Below are positions 17,625 to 26,768 of a stretch of DNA of 64,000 nucleotides, in pieces. A program made the position numbers and the translations under genes. The notes under the pieces are model-generated. The model was not told where the DNA came from. It did not search any database and was given only the letters and a program-made list of their open reading frames with translations. The stretch lies in the NCBI GenBank assembly GCA_019359695.1, contig JAHHGV010000005.1:62001-126000 (forward strand), read 5' to 3'. Each line of letters starts with the position of its first letter. Position 1 is the first letter of the stretch. Source of the DNA: Brasilonema angustatum HA4187-MV1 (lineage in GTDB: Bacteria; Cyanobacteriota; Cyanobacteriia; Cyanobacteriales; Nostocaceae).

Positions 17625-19694
17625 TTAAAATGTGGCATTTAAACCCACTTGAAAAACTCTTCCTGCATCAGGATAACCAGGAAATAACTGATATCTCTGA
17701 TTCAAGATATTGTCTACACTACCAGTAAATACCAAGTTATCGCTCAGAGTAATTCGCGTTTTGAAATAAAAAGTTGTGTACCCAGACAAAGATTCCGTGT
17801 TGGTATTGTTGATGGGATATGAACCAAGGGAGTGCATAAGGATTCCTGCATATAAGCCTTGAGGTGTTTCATAAGAAATTCCCAAATTTAAACTATCTGC
17901 ACCTGCAAATCTTAACTCTTTGTCCACTTCAGCAGAATTGACACTTTTTAAAATGCGTGGGTCATTGAGTGTATAATTCACGAAAGCATAGACATTTTTC
18001 GCCAGTTGTACATTCAAAGCAGCTTCAATTCCCGTAGTGCGAACTAAGCCAATATTCTCGTATGTGGCTACGGGAACAGCAAAGTTATAGGCAATTAAAT
18101 CTGATATTGTATTACTGAAGTAGGTCACGCGCAACAAACCAAAATTCCACAGCTTCTGGTCAATACCTATATCATAACTATCACCATTCTCTGGTCGTAG
18201 ATTCGGATTACCAACGAAAGTAGAACCCCTAGCATATAAATTGAAAAGAGTTGGTGCGCGGAAATTCCTGATATAGTTAGCTTGCAGAGTTGTAGAGTCA
18301 GTCAGTGCTAGTTTTGCGCCTATACTTGGTGATGTAAACGAGCCATTTGCTAAGCTATTGAAATCTTGGCGCAAGCCTAAATTGAGACTAAAGCTAGGAG
18401 TAAAATTAATCTCATATCTAGCGAAGAGCGCTCCTTGAGAGATGCTATCGTCATAACTAGTTGTGTCTGTGTTTCTCAAATAGTTGAAAGTACTGTTACT
18501 TGCTGACACATTGCGGTAATCAAAGCCATAAACTAAGGTTTGATTTTTAGCAAATTTCCAACTATGTTGCGTTTGGATTCCGTAAGAGGTTTGCTCGTTA
18601 TCATACCGTTGAGAATATGAAGCACGACTATCAAAACGAGTGTTGAGAAAATCGGCGTAAACTCTTGCTGTGATTAGGGAATCGTTTCCTCCTCCTAGTT
18701 TTGAGTTCCAAGTTAAATCGGTGAGAACTTGGTCTGTGTATTTGCGATCGCTCTCAGTTAACTAGTTAAAATAACCTTGTCCAAACTGGGGTTCGGGTAT
18801 GGGGACTCCTCCTGGGACTCCTTGATTTTTGCTTAAGTATAAGGTTGAGACAGCAAGAGTATTGCGTCTTCCTAAATTCGCCTCCAACTTCACATTAAAG
18901 TTGTTGTAGAGAGTGTCATTGTTTTTCCTGGTTCCTTCAAAGTTGGCTTCTGGGATGGAAAAGGGATAATTATTATCAGCTTCGGTGCGGTGATATCCCA
19001 CAACCCAAGAAATATCTCCTATTTTCCCGCTATTCTGGATAGTCTGTTCATTGAGTCCATACGCACCCAGAGTCACTCCCGCTTGTGTTGTCACTTTCTC
19101 TGTCGGACGGCGAGTGATAATGTTAATCACTCCACCAATCGCATCGGAACCGTATAGGGTAGAACCTCCTCCAGGTAAAACTTCTATTCGTTCGATGTTG
19201 TTGGTGGTGATTTCTGAAAGGTCAAAACCACCACCACCAAGATTATTAATCGGTCTCCCATCTAGTAAAATCAATACTTGTTCGGAGTTAGAACCCCGAA
19301 GAAATTGACCGCTTAATGCGTTCACTTCTGTCCCAACTGTTCCATCAGGTAAGATTCCGGGGAGAAATCGTAGCGCTTCTCTAACGGTTCGCGCACCCTG
19401 CGCTTCCATTTCTTCACCTGTAATGACGTAGACTGGACGGGTAGAATCTTTCACTGTCCCCTCTCGACGAAAGGGAGAGAAAACAGGCTGATTCAACACT
19501 TTACCTGTGACTGTAATTTCAATAGGTGGTTCTTGTTCATTTGTTGGCGGACTTATGCTTTGTGCTATTTTTTCCGGTTGTGCAATTTCTCCAGCACACA
19601 CAGCATAGTTCCACAATATCAAAGTCGTCATTGCACTCATACTAGACACAACGACTTTTACCGCACAACGGTAATTAAAAAGAATATTTGGCAT
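17625..19694 (-). pseudogene. TonB-dependent (BtuB-like) receptor with in-frame amber codon
   Basis: Reading from the ATG at 19694 (Shine-Dalgarno GAGGT) gives a signal-like N-terminus, then the plug domain (YVITGEEMEAQGARTVREAL, VLILLDGRPINN, STLYGSDAIGGVINIITRR). After ...QFGQGYFN a TAG at 18762-18764 interrupts. The next codons, in the same frame, continue the barrel (LTESDRKYTDQVLTDLTWN) to a terminal strand ending VGLNATF at 17625. Total length, about 689 codons, fits an intact receptor, so this is a single nonsense change and not a deletion. It could be a recent loss, a sequencing error or readthrough. The riboswitch directly upstream indicates corrinoid transport. Confidence 0.85.
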
Positions 19695-19719
19695 CTGTAC
19701 CTCGCAGACGGTTTTATGT

Positions 19720-19870
19720 TTATTACCTCAGGCGGGCATTCTGACTTAGAGACAAAATTTTGAGTCTCATCACAGCTGCGGGACAGTGTCGGATTTTCAC
19801 CGTTCGCCTACGGCGTGGCGCAGGCATACTTTCCCCGTTACCTCTGATGGCTGAACCCCATCAGAACCTA
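19720..19870 (-). promoter_or_regulatory. Cobalamin riboswitch
   Basis: The minus strand between 19870 and 19720 contains the conserved cobalamin-riboswitch core in order: GGGGAA, GGTGAAAATCC, ACTGTCCCGCAGCTGTGATG and AGTCAGAATGCCCGCCTGAGG. It ends 26 bp before the receptor's start codon, so it probably controls translation or early termination of the receptor and perhaps the genes behind it. Between GGGGAA and GGTGAAAA it carries extra GC-rich DNA (TGCCTGCGCCACGCCGTAGG and flanks) resembling the interspersed repeats found elsewhere in the window. Confidence 0.88.
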
Positions 19871-19971
19871 GGATTTGCTGTAATTTAGCATGCTCAATAT
19901 ATCAATGCAAATAAGAATTGTTGCATTTAGCTTTGTTGTTATGTTGCAAATAGAGCGATACGTGAAAACCC

Positions 19972-20049
19972 TTATTTATCAGTAGCTTTGACTTTTTCAA
20001 TGTCACCACAATTATCGAGCTGCAAATTGTGAGCATTCGCTGCATCCAT
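19972..20049 (-). CDS. 25-residue ORF resembling part of the D1 C-terminus
   Basis: Downstream of psbA and beyond its terminator, the minus strand has a good Shine-Dalgarno (AGGAG), an ATG, and a 25-codon frame ending in TAA. It reads MDAANAHNLQLDNCGDIEKV and then KATDK. The stretch NAHNLQLD resembles NAHNFPLD near the end of D1. It may be a real small peptide gene or the remnant of a duplicated psbA 3' end. Only the ribosome site and the resemblance support it. Confidence 0.4.
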   Translation of the reverse strand: MDAANAHNLQLDNCGDIEKVKATDK

Positions 20050-20071
20050 TTTTGACTCCTATCTATTAATC

Positions 20072-20115
20072 AAATGAAAAGCGCCCCTCTCATTCGAGAA
20101 GGGCGCTTTTCATTT
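20072..20115 (-). terminator. psbA terminator hairpin
   Basis: Fifteen-bp perfect arms (AAATGAAAAGCGCCC and complement) around a 14-nt loop lie about 40 bp after the psbA stop codon. The stem carries an A/T tract on both sides, so it could work in either direction. Confidence 0.8.
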
Positions 20116-20155
20116 GTAGAGGACGCGATGTCTCGCGTCCTTAGGCTATTAAGAA

Positions 20156-21238
20156 TTAGCCGTTGATAGCAGGAGCAGAAAGTGCTACAGGAGTAACTTC
20201 TGTGCTAGCTAAGTCGAGGGGGAAGTTGTGAGCGTTACGCTCGTGCATTACTTCCATACCCAAGTTAGCGCGGTTGAGCACATCTGCCCAAGAACCAATC
20301 ACACGACCTTGAGAATCAATCAACGATTGGTTGAAGTTGAAACCGTTGAGGTTGAACGCCATGGTGCTGATACCCAGCGCGGTAAACCAGATACCGATGA
20401 CAGGCCATGCAGCCAAGAAGAAGTGCAAGCTACGGCTGTTGTTGAAGGAAGCGTATTGGAATATTAAGCGACCGAAGTAGCCGTGAGCAGCAACGATGTT
20501 GTAGGTTTCTTCTTCTTGACCGAAGATGTAACCGTTGTTCTGAGATTCAGCTTCGGTTGTTTCACGAACCAAGGAGGAGGTCACCAAAGAACCGTGCATT
20601 GCACTGAACAGTGAACCACCGAAGACACCAGCAACACCTAACATGTGGAAGGGGTGCATTAGGATGTTGTGCTCTGCTTGAAACACCAACATGAAGTTGA
20701 AGGTTCCAGCAATACCCAGAGGCATACCATCGGAGAAGGAACCTTGTCCGAGGGGGTAAATCAAGAATACGGAGGTTGCTGCTGCTACTGGAGCAGAGTA
20801 AGCTACGCAGATCCAGGGACGCATACCTAAGCGATAGCTCAGTTCCCACTGACGACCCAACCAGCAGAATATGCCAATAAGGAAGTGGAATGCGACCAGC
20901 TGGTATGGACCACCGTTGTACAACCACTCATCTAAGGAAGCTGCTTCCCAGATGGGGTAGAAGTGCAAGCCGATAGCGTTGGAGGAAGGAACAACAGCAC
21001 CAGAGATGATGTTGTTTCCATAGATTAAGGAACCTGCAACTGGCTCACGGATACCGTCGATGTCAACCGGAGGTGCTGCGATAAAAGCGATAATGAAACA
21101 GATGGCAGCAGACAGAAGGGTAGGAACCATCACTACACCGAACCAACCTACATATAAGCGATTTTCGGTGGAGGTGATCCATTGGCAGAACCGCTCCCAT
21201 ACGTTGCCGCCTTCGCGACGTTGTATTGTTGTGGTCAT
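20156..21238 (-). CDS. psbA: Photosystem II reaction centre protein D1
   Basis: A 360-residue D1 protein that binds the primary photochemical cofactors and most ligands of the Mn4Ca cluster in the thylakoid membrane. Ligand residues D170 (in GSFSDGM), E189 and H190 (QAEHN) are present. The C-terminal extension after ALSA (cleaved by CtpA) is PAING. Residue 130 is Gln (GRQWELS), the form called D1:1, usually expressed under ordinary light; the high-light form has Glu there. It is monocistronic, with a terminator hairpin downstream. Confidence 0.98.
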   Translation of the reverse strand: MTTTIQRREGGNVWERFCQWITSTENRLYVGWFGVVMVPTLLSAAICFIIAFIAAPPVDIDGIREPVAGSLIYGNNIISGAVVPSSNAIGLHFYPIWEAASLDEWLYNGGPYQLVAFHFLIGIFCWLGRQWELSYRLGMRPWICVAYSAPVAAATSVFLIYPLGQGSFSDGMPLGIAGTFNFMLVFQAEHNILMHPFHMLGVAGVFGGSLFSAMHGSLVTSSLVRETTEAESQNNGYIFGQEEETYNIVAAHGYFGRLIFQYASFNNSRSLHFFLAAWPVIGIWFTALGISTMAFNLNGFNFNQSLIDSQGRVIGSWADVLNRANLGMEVMHERNAHNFPLDLASTEVTPVALSAPAING

Positions 21239-21582
21239 TTTTGTTATAAGTGCGATAAACTTTTTGACTGTTATTTATCAGGTAAGTCAGTGATTTACCT
21301 GTCATTTATAAATTTAGATCAATTCACTTAAACTGAAGTGCTTACTTAATACTTTGTTACATTTTATATTTTTTTTAAAAAAAGTAAAGTTAGTCATACA
21401 AACATAACGATAACTTTTAGAATGTGTTATCTACCAAAGAAAATATAAAGCAAAACTATCTGTTTATTAACAATCAAAATCTCTGTCTATTGAAAGCATC
21501 CCACGATCAGTGCATCACCGCTACAAATCAAAGAAACACTCTTTCCCTGTTCCCTGTTAAGCGTTCCCTGTTCCCTGTTCTC
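21239..21582. promoter_or_regulatory. psbA upstream region
   Basis: About 340 bp before psbA. It is very AT-rich, with a small hairpin (AGGTAA at 21280-21285 against TTACCT at 21295-21300) in the probable 5' untranslated region and a TATAAA-type element near 21365. At the far end (21545-21580) are TTCCCTG tandem heptamers. The exact promoter cannot be fixed by eye. Confidence 0.45.
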
Positions 21583-23082
21583 TTAGAAATCAAAATATAT
21601 GTAAGGTAAACTGCCTTCAGGAGCGAGTAACAAAACACTGTAGAAACACAAAGGTACGAAAACAAGCTTTACAGGCCAGATCAACTGTAACTTCAATGTT
21701 CGGTTAAAAATGTAGACAAGAGCCATTGCAATATATAGAACGACTAGCAAAATTGCCAGTTGGTATTGAGTTATGTTTAACGCATCAACGTATACCTTTT
21801 GAGCAAATTGCTCATTGGCAGGAAAACCCCAAAGATGCTGAAATACAAAAGAGGAATCTTCAAGATTGGGTAGGCGGAACCAAATCCAAGAGGTGAAAAC
21901 CATAAATTGCGTAAGTAGCCAAGCCAAAACTGTACCCAATGGTTGTTGCCAGAAATTTTCCAGATCTTCAAAGCGATCACTGATAGCATCAGTGAAACGA
22001 TGAACAGCCAAAGCTAATCCGTGAAATACCCCCCAAACCACAAAACCCAGTGCTGCACCGTGCCAAATACCTGCAATCAGCATGATAATCATTAAATTAA
22101 GGCAGGTGCGATCTAATCCTTGGCGAGAACCACCCAAAGGAAAGTACAGGTAATTACGCAGCCAATCTCCTAGAGTGATGTGCCAGCGCCGCCAAAAGTC
22201 AGCAATACTCGTGCTGAAGTAGGGAAAGTCAAAATTTTCCGGTAAAACCAACCCAAATAGCAAAGCACTTCCACGGGCAATATCCACGTAACCACTGAAA
22301 TCCAAATACAACTGGAAGCCGTAAGCAAAAGTTGCTAACCACAAATCTGTGCTACCCGCCCTTTGCAAGTTCCCAAAACATAAATCAACAAAAATTCCCA
22401 AATGGTCTGCTATAATCCCTTTTTTGACTGCACCTCTAGCAATAAGCCATAGTCCCTCTGCCACAATATCAGGAGTTAGCAAGCGGAAATTTTTGAATTC
22501 ATTCGCTAAGCTGTGAAAACCAGTAATTGGACCTGAAATCAGTTTGGCAAAGAAAAACTTGTATGCGGCAAATTGAAGAAACTCCTGAGTTGCGGGTGCG
22601 CCACGGTAGACATCAACTAAATATGCAATACACTCAAAGGTAAAAAATGAAATTCCCAAAGGGGTAATCAGTTTAAAATAGTCAGCAGATAAAGTGATAA
22701 TACTCGGGTAAAAGAATTCTAATAAAGGTAGTAAATATTTAAAAATAAGTAGTAAAAAAACATTAGAAATGATACCTAACCACAAAAGCTTGAGACGGCG
22801 ATGGTTCCAATCAATTTGAGCGAAATACCATTCTTGTTCAGAATATTGCCACTCTGAAAAATGGGGATGTGGTATCGTTTTTTCATCAATTTCTTTTGCA
22901 ATACGAAAATTAAAAAAAGTGAGTACTAGTAGTAACGGGATGTAATGAACTTGTAAAAATACATAAAACACAAGGCTAGCAAGCAGCAACGTCCATAACC
23001 GCAACTTTTGTTGTGCCACAGACCAATAAATTCCCAGGACACTCAGCAAGAATAACCCGTATAGAATGGATATAAAATTCAT
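21583..23082 (-). CDS. MBOAT family O-acyltransferase (AlgI-like)
   Basis: A 499-residue polytopic membrane protein of the MBOAT/AlgI family, which passes acetyl groups across the membrane for O-acetylation of extracellular polysaccharides. Family blocks are DFWRRWHITLGDWLRNYLYF, then LNLMIIMLIAGIWHGAAL with the catalytic His (WHG), and WGVFHGLAL. It lies 35 bp downstream of the DUF1574 gene, whose C-terminus is an SGNH-like domain. The pair resembles the AlgI-AlgJ/AlgX arrangement. Confidence 0.92.
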   Translation of the reverse strand: MNFISILYGLFLLSVLGIYWSVAQQKLRLWTLLLASLVFYVFLQVHYIPLLLVLTFFNFRIAKEIDEKTIPHPHFSEWQYSEQEWYFAQIDWNHRRLKLLWLGIISNVFLLLIFKYLLPLLEFFYPSIITLSADYFKLITPLGISFFTFECIAYLVDVYRGAPATQEFLQFAAYKFFFAKLISGPITGFHSLANEFKNFRLLTPDIVAEGLWLIARGAVKKGIIADHLGIFVDLCFGNLQRAGSTDLWLATFAYGFQLYLDFSGYVDIARGSALLFGLVLPENFDFPYFSTSIADFWRRWHITLGDWLRNYLYFPLGGSRQGLDRTCLNLMIIMLIAGIWHGAALGFVVWGVFHGLALAVHRFTDAISDRFEDLENFWQQPLGTVLAWLLTQFMVFTSWIWFRLPNLEDSSFVFQHLWGFPANEQFAQKVYVDALNITQYQLAILLVVLYIAMALVYIFNRTLKLQLIWPVKLVFVPLCFYSVLLLAPEGSLPYIYFDF

Positions 23083-23117
23083 GTTCTAGCCATTAATCAT
23101 TAGTTATTAGTCATTAT

Positions 23118-26108
23118 TTATTTGCTGAACCAAGGAATCATAGGATCATTCGCAAGCTTTTTCGATATTTTGTAAGCACCGTAGCGGTTAAGATGGCTGG
23201 GGTCGGAAAAGTAATCATTTGCATTAGGCCATAATTGGCTTAAGTCTTGGTAAATAAAATTTGGTTTACCAGCCAAACTTTGCATATACTGCTGAAATTC
23301 TTGCTCATATTTTGAGCGTACTGAGTCTAAATAATATGCTGTTACAGGCATATTAACAAACACTAAGTTTATTTTCTGAGACTGGGTAAATCTAAGTAGT
23401 GCTTGTAGAGCAGTATCTTGGTCACCTTGGAGTCGAAAATATTTGTAGTCGTTGTCGTAGTTACCAGAGACTAGAGAATATTTTTGATAGTATTTAGTCG
23501 GTTGGAAGCGAGTCGAAAGAGCAAGAAATCCATCAAAATCAACTGCTTGCACCTGAATATCTTCTGGATTTATGCTGTGTGATTTTTGAGTAACTGCTTG
23601 GTCTGTGTTGCTAATAACAGGCAAATATTTCAATTGTTGTTTCAAAATATTTTTAAGATTGTCACGCTTTTGATAAGTCGCGGAAAAAGTAGCTAAACCT
23701 TTACTTAACCAAGTATCTACAGCTTGATAAGTGCTGTTACCTTCCGGAGGTTCTTCCATTGCCGTTTCTTGGTCTGTGCTGGCTGCTTTTTGCAACACAT
23801 ATTGATATCCTGGTGATGCAGCAATTGTGCTAAAAGTTATATCCTCTCGACCGCTGTTGAAAGCACGAGCACCATCTGCCCAAATAATAAGTTTTGGTAG
23901 TTCCGACGGCTCAAGAACTCGACGCACAACAAAATCGACGACTTTTGCTGTGGCACCATTAATGCCAAAGTTAAAAACATCAATATTATGAGAACCTTGA
24001 GTTGCCACAAATTTAGAAATAGCAACAGGATCTATTCCCCTCAAGGCGCGGGAAGAGCCAATAATCAATACATCTGGTGGATGCCCTGTTTTTGCTAAAC
24101 GCTGTTTGTATAGTATGAGTTGCTCATCTAATTGCGAAGCATTGAAACTTGGTATTTGCCTGAGTAATGCTCCTGATTTGTGAGAACGTGCTCCAAGAAT
24201 AATAGCAATTGGTGTTGTTTTTGGCTTCAACGGAGAGGCTTCCAAATCTGATTGCGTAGATTTAGAAGCATTGAAGACACTGCTCTCATCTTTAGAAGAT
24301 TTTTCTTTAGAAGTACTCGTAAAAAATGCAGTTCTCTGTTTCTTTTCAGCCGAGTAAGTATACGATGTTTTAATAGTAGAAGATGATTTAGGCGAAACGC
24401 TGGTAACCGTGGACGTTGGGGGTGTGGTGCGGGCTAACATTTTGCCCAAGATCCAATCTGTTTGTAAAGTCAGCAGTAATCCCAACGCACCCCAGACTAA
24501 GGCAACTCTCAGTGCTTGTCCTTGATGATGATTTTTAGTTTTTTCTTGTGATTTGTCGTTATCTGTAAAGAGCTGCGTTCCTAAAAAAAGCTTTCTGACA
24601 GTTGCGCTCCAATCTTGAGTCACTTGCGTGACAAAAATGTAAATTTCTTCTGTAGATATGTTAGGGCGCAGCACTGGTTCGTCAGTCTCAGAAGGTAAAA
24701 GCTCATGAACGTAAGCAGAGGTTGGAGCAAATTTTGGAGTTACTTCTGCTAGCAATGGTTCACGGTGTTTATAATCGACACTGTAGTCCCAAAAAGGTTC
24801 CTTGTTACCAGCACAGCGACCATAGACGCACACACCAGCAATTCCAGGGATTTTGAGCTGATGCACAAACTCAGTTACTTGTGAAGCAATTTGTTCGCGT
24901 GCTGGACAAACGGGTTCATCACACATGATGTGCAATAAATCCCCAATGCGTTGCACAAAGACGCGAATACCTCCGGTTTTGAGACGCAGATCTAAATCAG
25001 GGTTGAGCAAACGCTCAAGTAGGAAAACAATAGCACGTTCATCCCCAGAAGTCGCCAGTTCCTGGGCGGATATTGCAAGAGCTGGATGTTCGTTAGCAGG
25101 TAAGGACAACCAATCAACCCATGCTGGTTGGTTATCTGTTGTTTTTTGTCCATACACTGTCGCTGCAATAATACCTTGGGGGGCTATTTTTTCTAAAACG
25201 GGTCTTAAGGCTTGTAAACACAGTGTCTTCTCTAAGATTGGAGCAGCTGCCAATGTTTGAGAAACTGGGGTACAAAAGATATGTAGTGTTGATTCTTTGA
25301 GTATTGCTTCTACTGCTACTTTTGACCCTAACAACGTCTCACTTAACAAACGTGACAGGGCTTGCACATCTCCCCAACGCGCCCATTCCTTAACCATGAC
25401 TTCAGATGGCGTCAAATCCACCAAAAACCGCCAATCTATCCTGCTTTCACCCTTGACACGCGAAGCGATCACAGCATCTTGGTAACCAGAAAGTTTAAGA
25501 TGCCGCAATTTCTGAGCGACTGGTTCGGCTATTAAAGATGGATCTGGGCTATAACTCGATTCACAAAATATCCACAGTTGAGTTTCATTTTTGTGATTGT
25601 TTTCTGTGGATTTTGGCTTGATGACTTCAACTTGTACAGCAATACCAAAAGTACTGAGTGTTTCACTCAGATAGCGAGCGATCGCCTCTGGATCTCCTTG
25701 GCGTGCTAAAGTTTCGTTAGAAACAATCAGCGCCCCATCGGCAAGTTTTTTGGATTTTCCCTCATCTTCTAGCAGCGCTTGCTCTACCTGTTCTAAATGC
25801 CGATCAAGTTGATTGAGATAAACTTTATGACACCATCTCGGTCGATTTTCCCCTTTTTTGCGTCCGTAGACAAAGACTTGATAAATTGCAGGTTGCTCAA
25901 TGCTAGTCAGGACATCCAAATCTGTTTGTTGTAATGCTCGCAGCAAGTCAGACAGAGTTTGCCAACGCTGAGGACATTCTCGACCTTCACATAAAATGTG
26001 TAGTTCGTTTCCCTGCAACCGGATTTTTACCCCGAAAGTGCTAATCCCTGTTGCTTGGCTAACCCACTGCACTAGAGATTTTTGGCGATCTGGTAATTCT
26101 GTTTTCAT
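23118..26108 (-). CDS. DUF1574 protein with SGNH-like C-terminus
   Basis: A 996-residue protein. The first 450 residues contain about four related modules (GVKIRLQGNELHILCEG; QVEVIKPKSTENN; VRINEDLLHI-like blocks, each followed by a VYGR-type strand). Near residue 540 there is a membrane segment (ALRVALVWGALGLLLTLQ), then a Ser/Thr-rich linker. The C-terminal part has an SGNH-hydrolase-like core: IIGSSRALRGID for the nucleophile Ser block and DPSHLNRYGAYKIS for the Asp-His block. It probably works with the adjacent MBOAT in acetylating an exopolysaccharide. The function of the N-terminal modules is unknown. Confidence 0.85.
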   Translation of the reverse strand: MKTELPDRQKSLVQWVSQATGISTFGVKIRLQGNELHILCEGRECPQRWQTLSDLLRALQQTDLDVLTSIEQPAIYQVFVYGRKKGENRPRWCHKVYLNQLDRHLEQVEQALLEDEGKSKKLADGALIVSNETLARQGDPEAIARYLSETLSTFGIAVQVEVIKPKSTENNHKNETQLWIFCESSYSPDPSLIAEPVAQKLRHLKLSGYQDAVIASRVKGESRIDWRFLVDLTPSEVMVKEWARWGDVQALSRLLSETLLGSKVAVEAILKESTLHIFCTPVSQTLAAAPILEKTLCLQALRPVLEKIAPQGIIAATVYGQKTTDNQPAWVDWLSLPANEHPALAISAQELATSGDERAIVFLLERLLNPDLDLRLKTGGIRVFVQRIGDLLHIMCDEPVCPAREQIASQVTEFVHQLKIPGIAGVCVYGRCAGNKEPFWDYSVDYKHREPLLAEVTPKFAPTSAYVHELLPSETDEPVLRPNISTEEIYIFVTQVTQDWSATVRKLFLGTQLFTDNDKSQEKTKNHHQGQALRVALVWGALGLLLTLQTDWILGKMLARTTPPTSTVTSVSPKSSSTIKTSYTYSAEKKQRTAFFTSTSKEKSSKDESSVFNASKSTQSDLEASPLKPKTTPIAIILGARSHKSGALLRQIPSFNASQLDEQLILYKQRLAKTGHPPDVLIIGSSRALRGIDPVAISKFVATQGSHNIDVFNFGINGATAKVVDFVVRRVLEPSELPKLIIWADGARAFNSGREDITFSTIAASPGYQYVLQKAASTDQETAMEEPPEGNSTYQAVDTWLSKGLATFSATYQKRDNLKNILKQQLKYLPVISNTDQAVTQKSHSINPEDIQVQAVDFDGFLALSTRFQPTKYYQKYSLVSGNYDNDYKYFRLQGDQDTALQALLRFTQSQKINLVFVNMPVTAYYLDSVRSKYEQEFQQYMQSLAGKPNFIYQDLSQLWPNANDYFSDPSHLNRYGAYKISKKLANDPMIPWFSK

Positions 26109-26433
26109 GGAAAGTTGACTTGACAGGAAGCTTGTGACAGGGAACAGTGCTTTCGTTTCGTAAAAAATTGCATACTAGCTCAAGGGAATTTTGTCAATCC
26201 GTTTTGACTAGGAACTTAGTGAAATGATTCTCAATCGCTATTCCCGAATCGGCAATCTCCAATTCCTTGTAAACTAGAACTATAGAATTATGACACTATG
26301 TCGTTTTTTTTAACACTTTTGTTACCTTATAACTTTGTAAAATCGGCAAAAATAGTTGTGTACAGTCACAAGACTGACTTTTGTTTGGTTTTGCATTTTA
26401 TCCCTTTCATTCTTAAACCCCCACGGAAAACTA
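26109..26433. other. Intergenic region between divergent genes
   Basis: About 325 bp between the DUF1574 gene and a small plus-strand gene. It is AT-rich and probably holds both promoters. No RNA or repeat stands out. Confidence 0.4.
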
Positions 26434-26661
26434 ATGCCACCTGTGACACCCGGTTCTTTATCTGATTCTGGACTAAATCTAACTTTGTTTACCATTCCCC
26501 AGTCTTTGCTTTTGCAAGTTGGTACCGCATCTATACTACTTTTGCAAATAGCCGAAAAAAGCACCACAGAAACTCTACAAGCGTTTGGGGAGGCTACAGT
26601 TGAATTGTTTCGAGGCGATCGCCTGCCGATTCTTAATTTCCCTGATGAAAAAGAATCTTAA
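26434..26661 (+). CDS. Conserved small hypothetical protein upstream of ppc
   Basis: A 75-residue protein from the ATG at 26434 (MPPVTPGSLSDSGLNLTLFT); the frame opens further upstream but that part looks like untranslated DNA. The middle is hydrophobic (IPQSLLLQVGTASILLLQIA) and the end acidic. The ribosome site is weak. I do not recognise a characterised family. It lies 107 bp before ppc on the same strand and could be co-transcribed. Confidence 0.6.
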   Translation: MPPVTPGSLSDSGLNLTLFTIPQSLLLQVGTASILLLQIAEKSTTETLQAFGEATVELFRGDRLPILNFPDEKES

Positions 26662-26768
26662 AATCTAAAAAATGTACTTTGCCTCCTCAATGATTCTATG
26701 GCAATTGTCATAACTTAGTCAGGTCATAGAATCAAAAAATATTAACCTGCTTAACCGGCATAAAGGAT

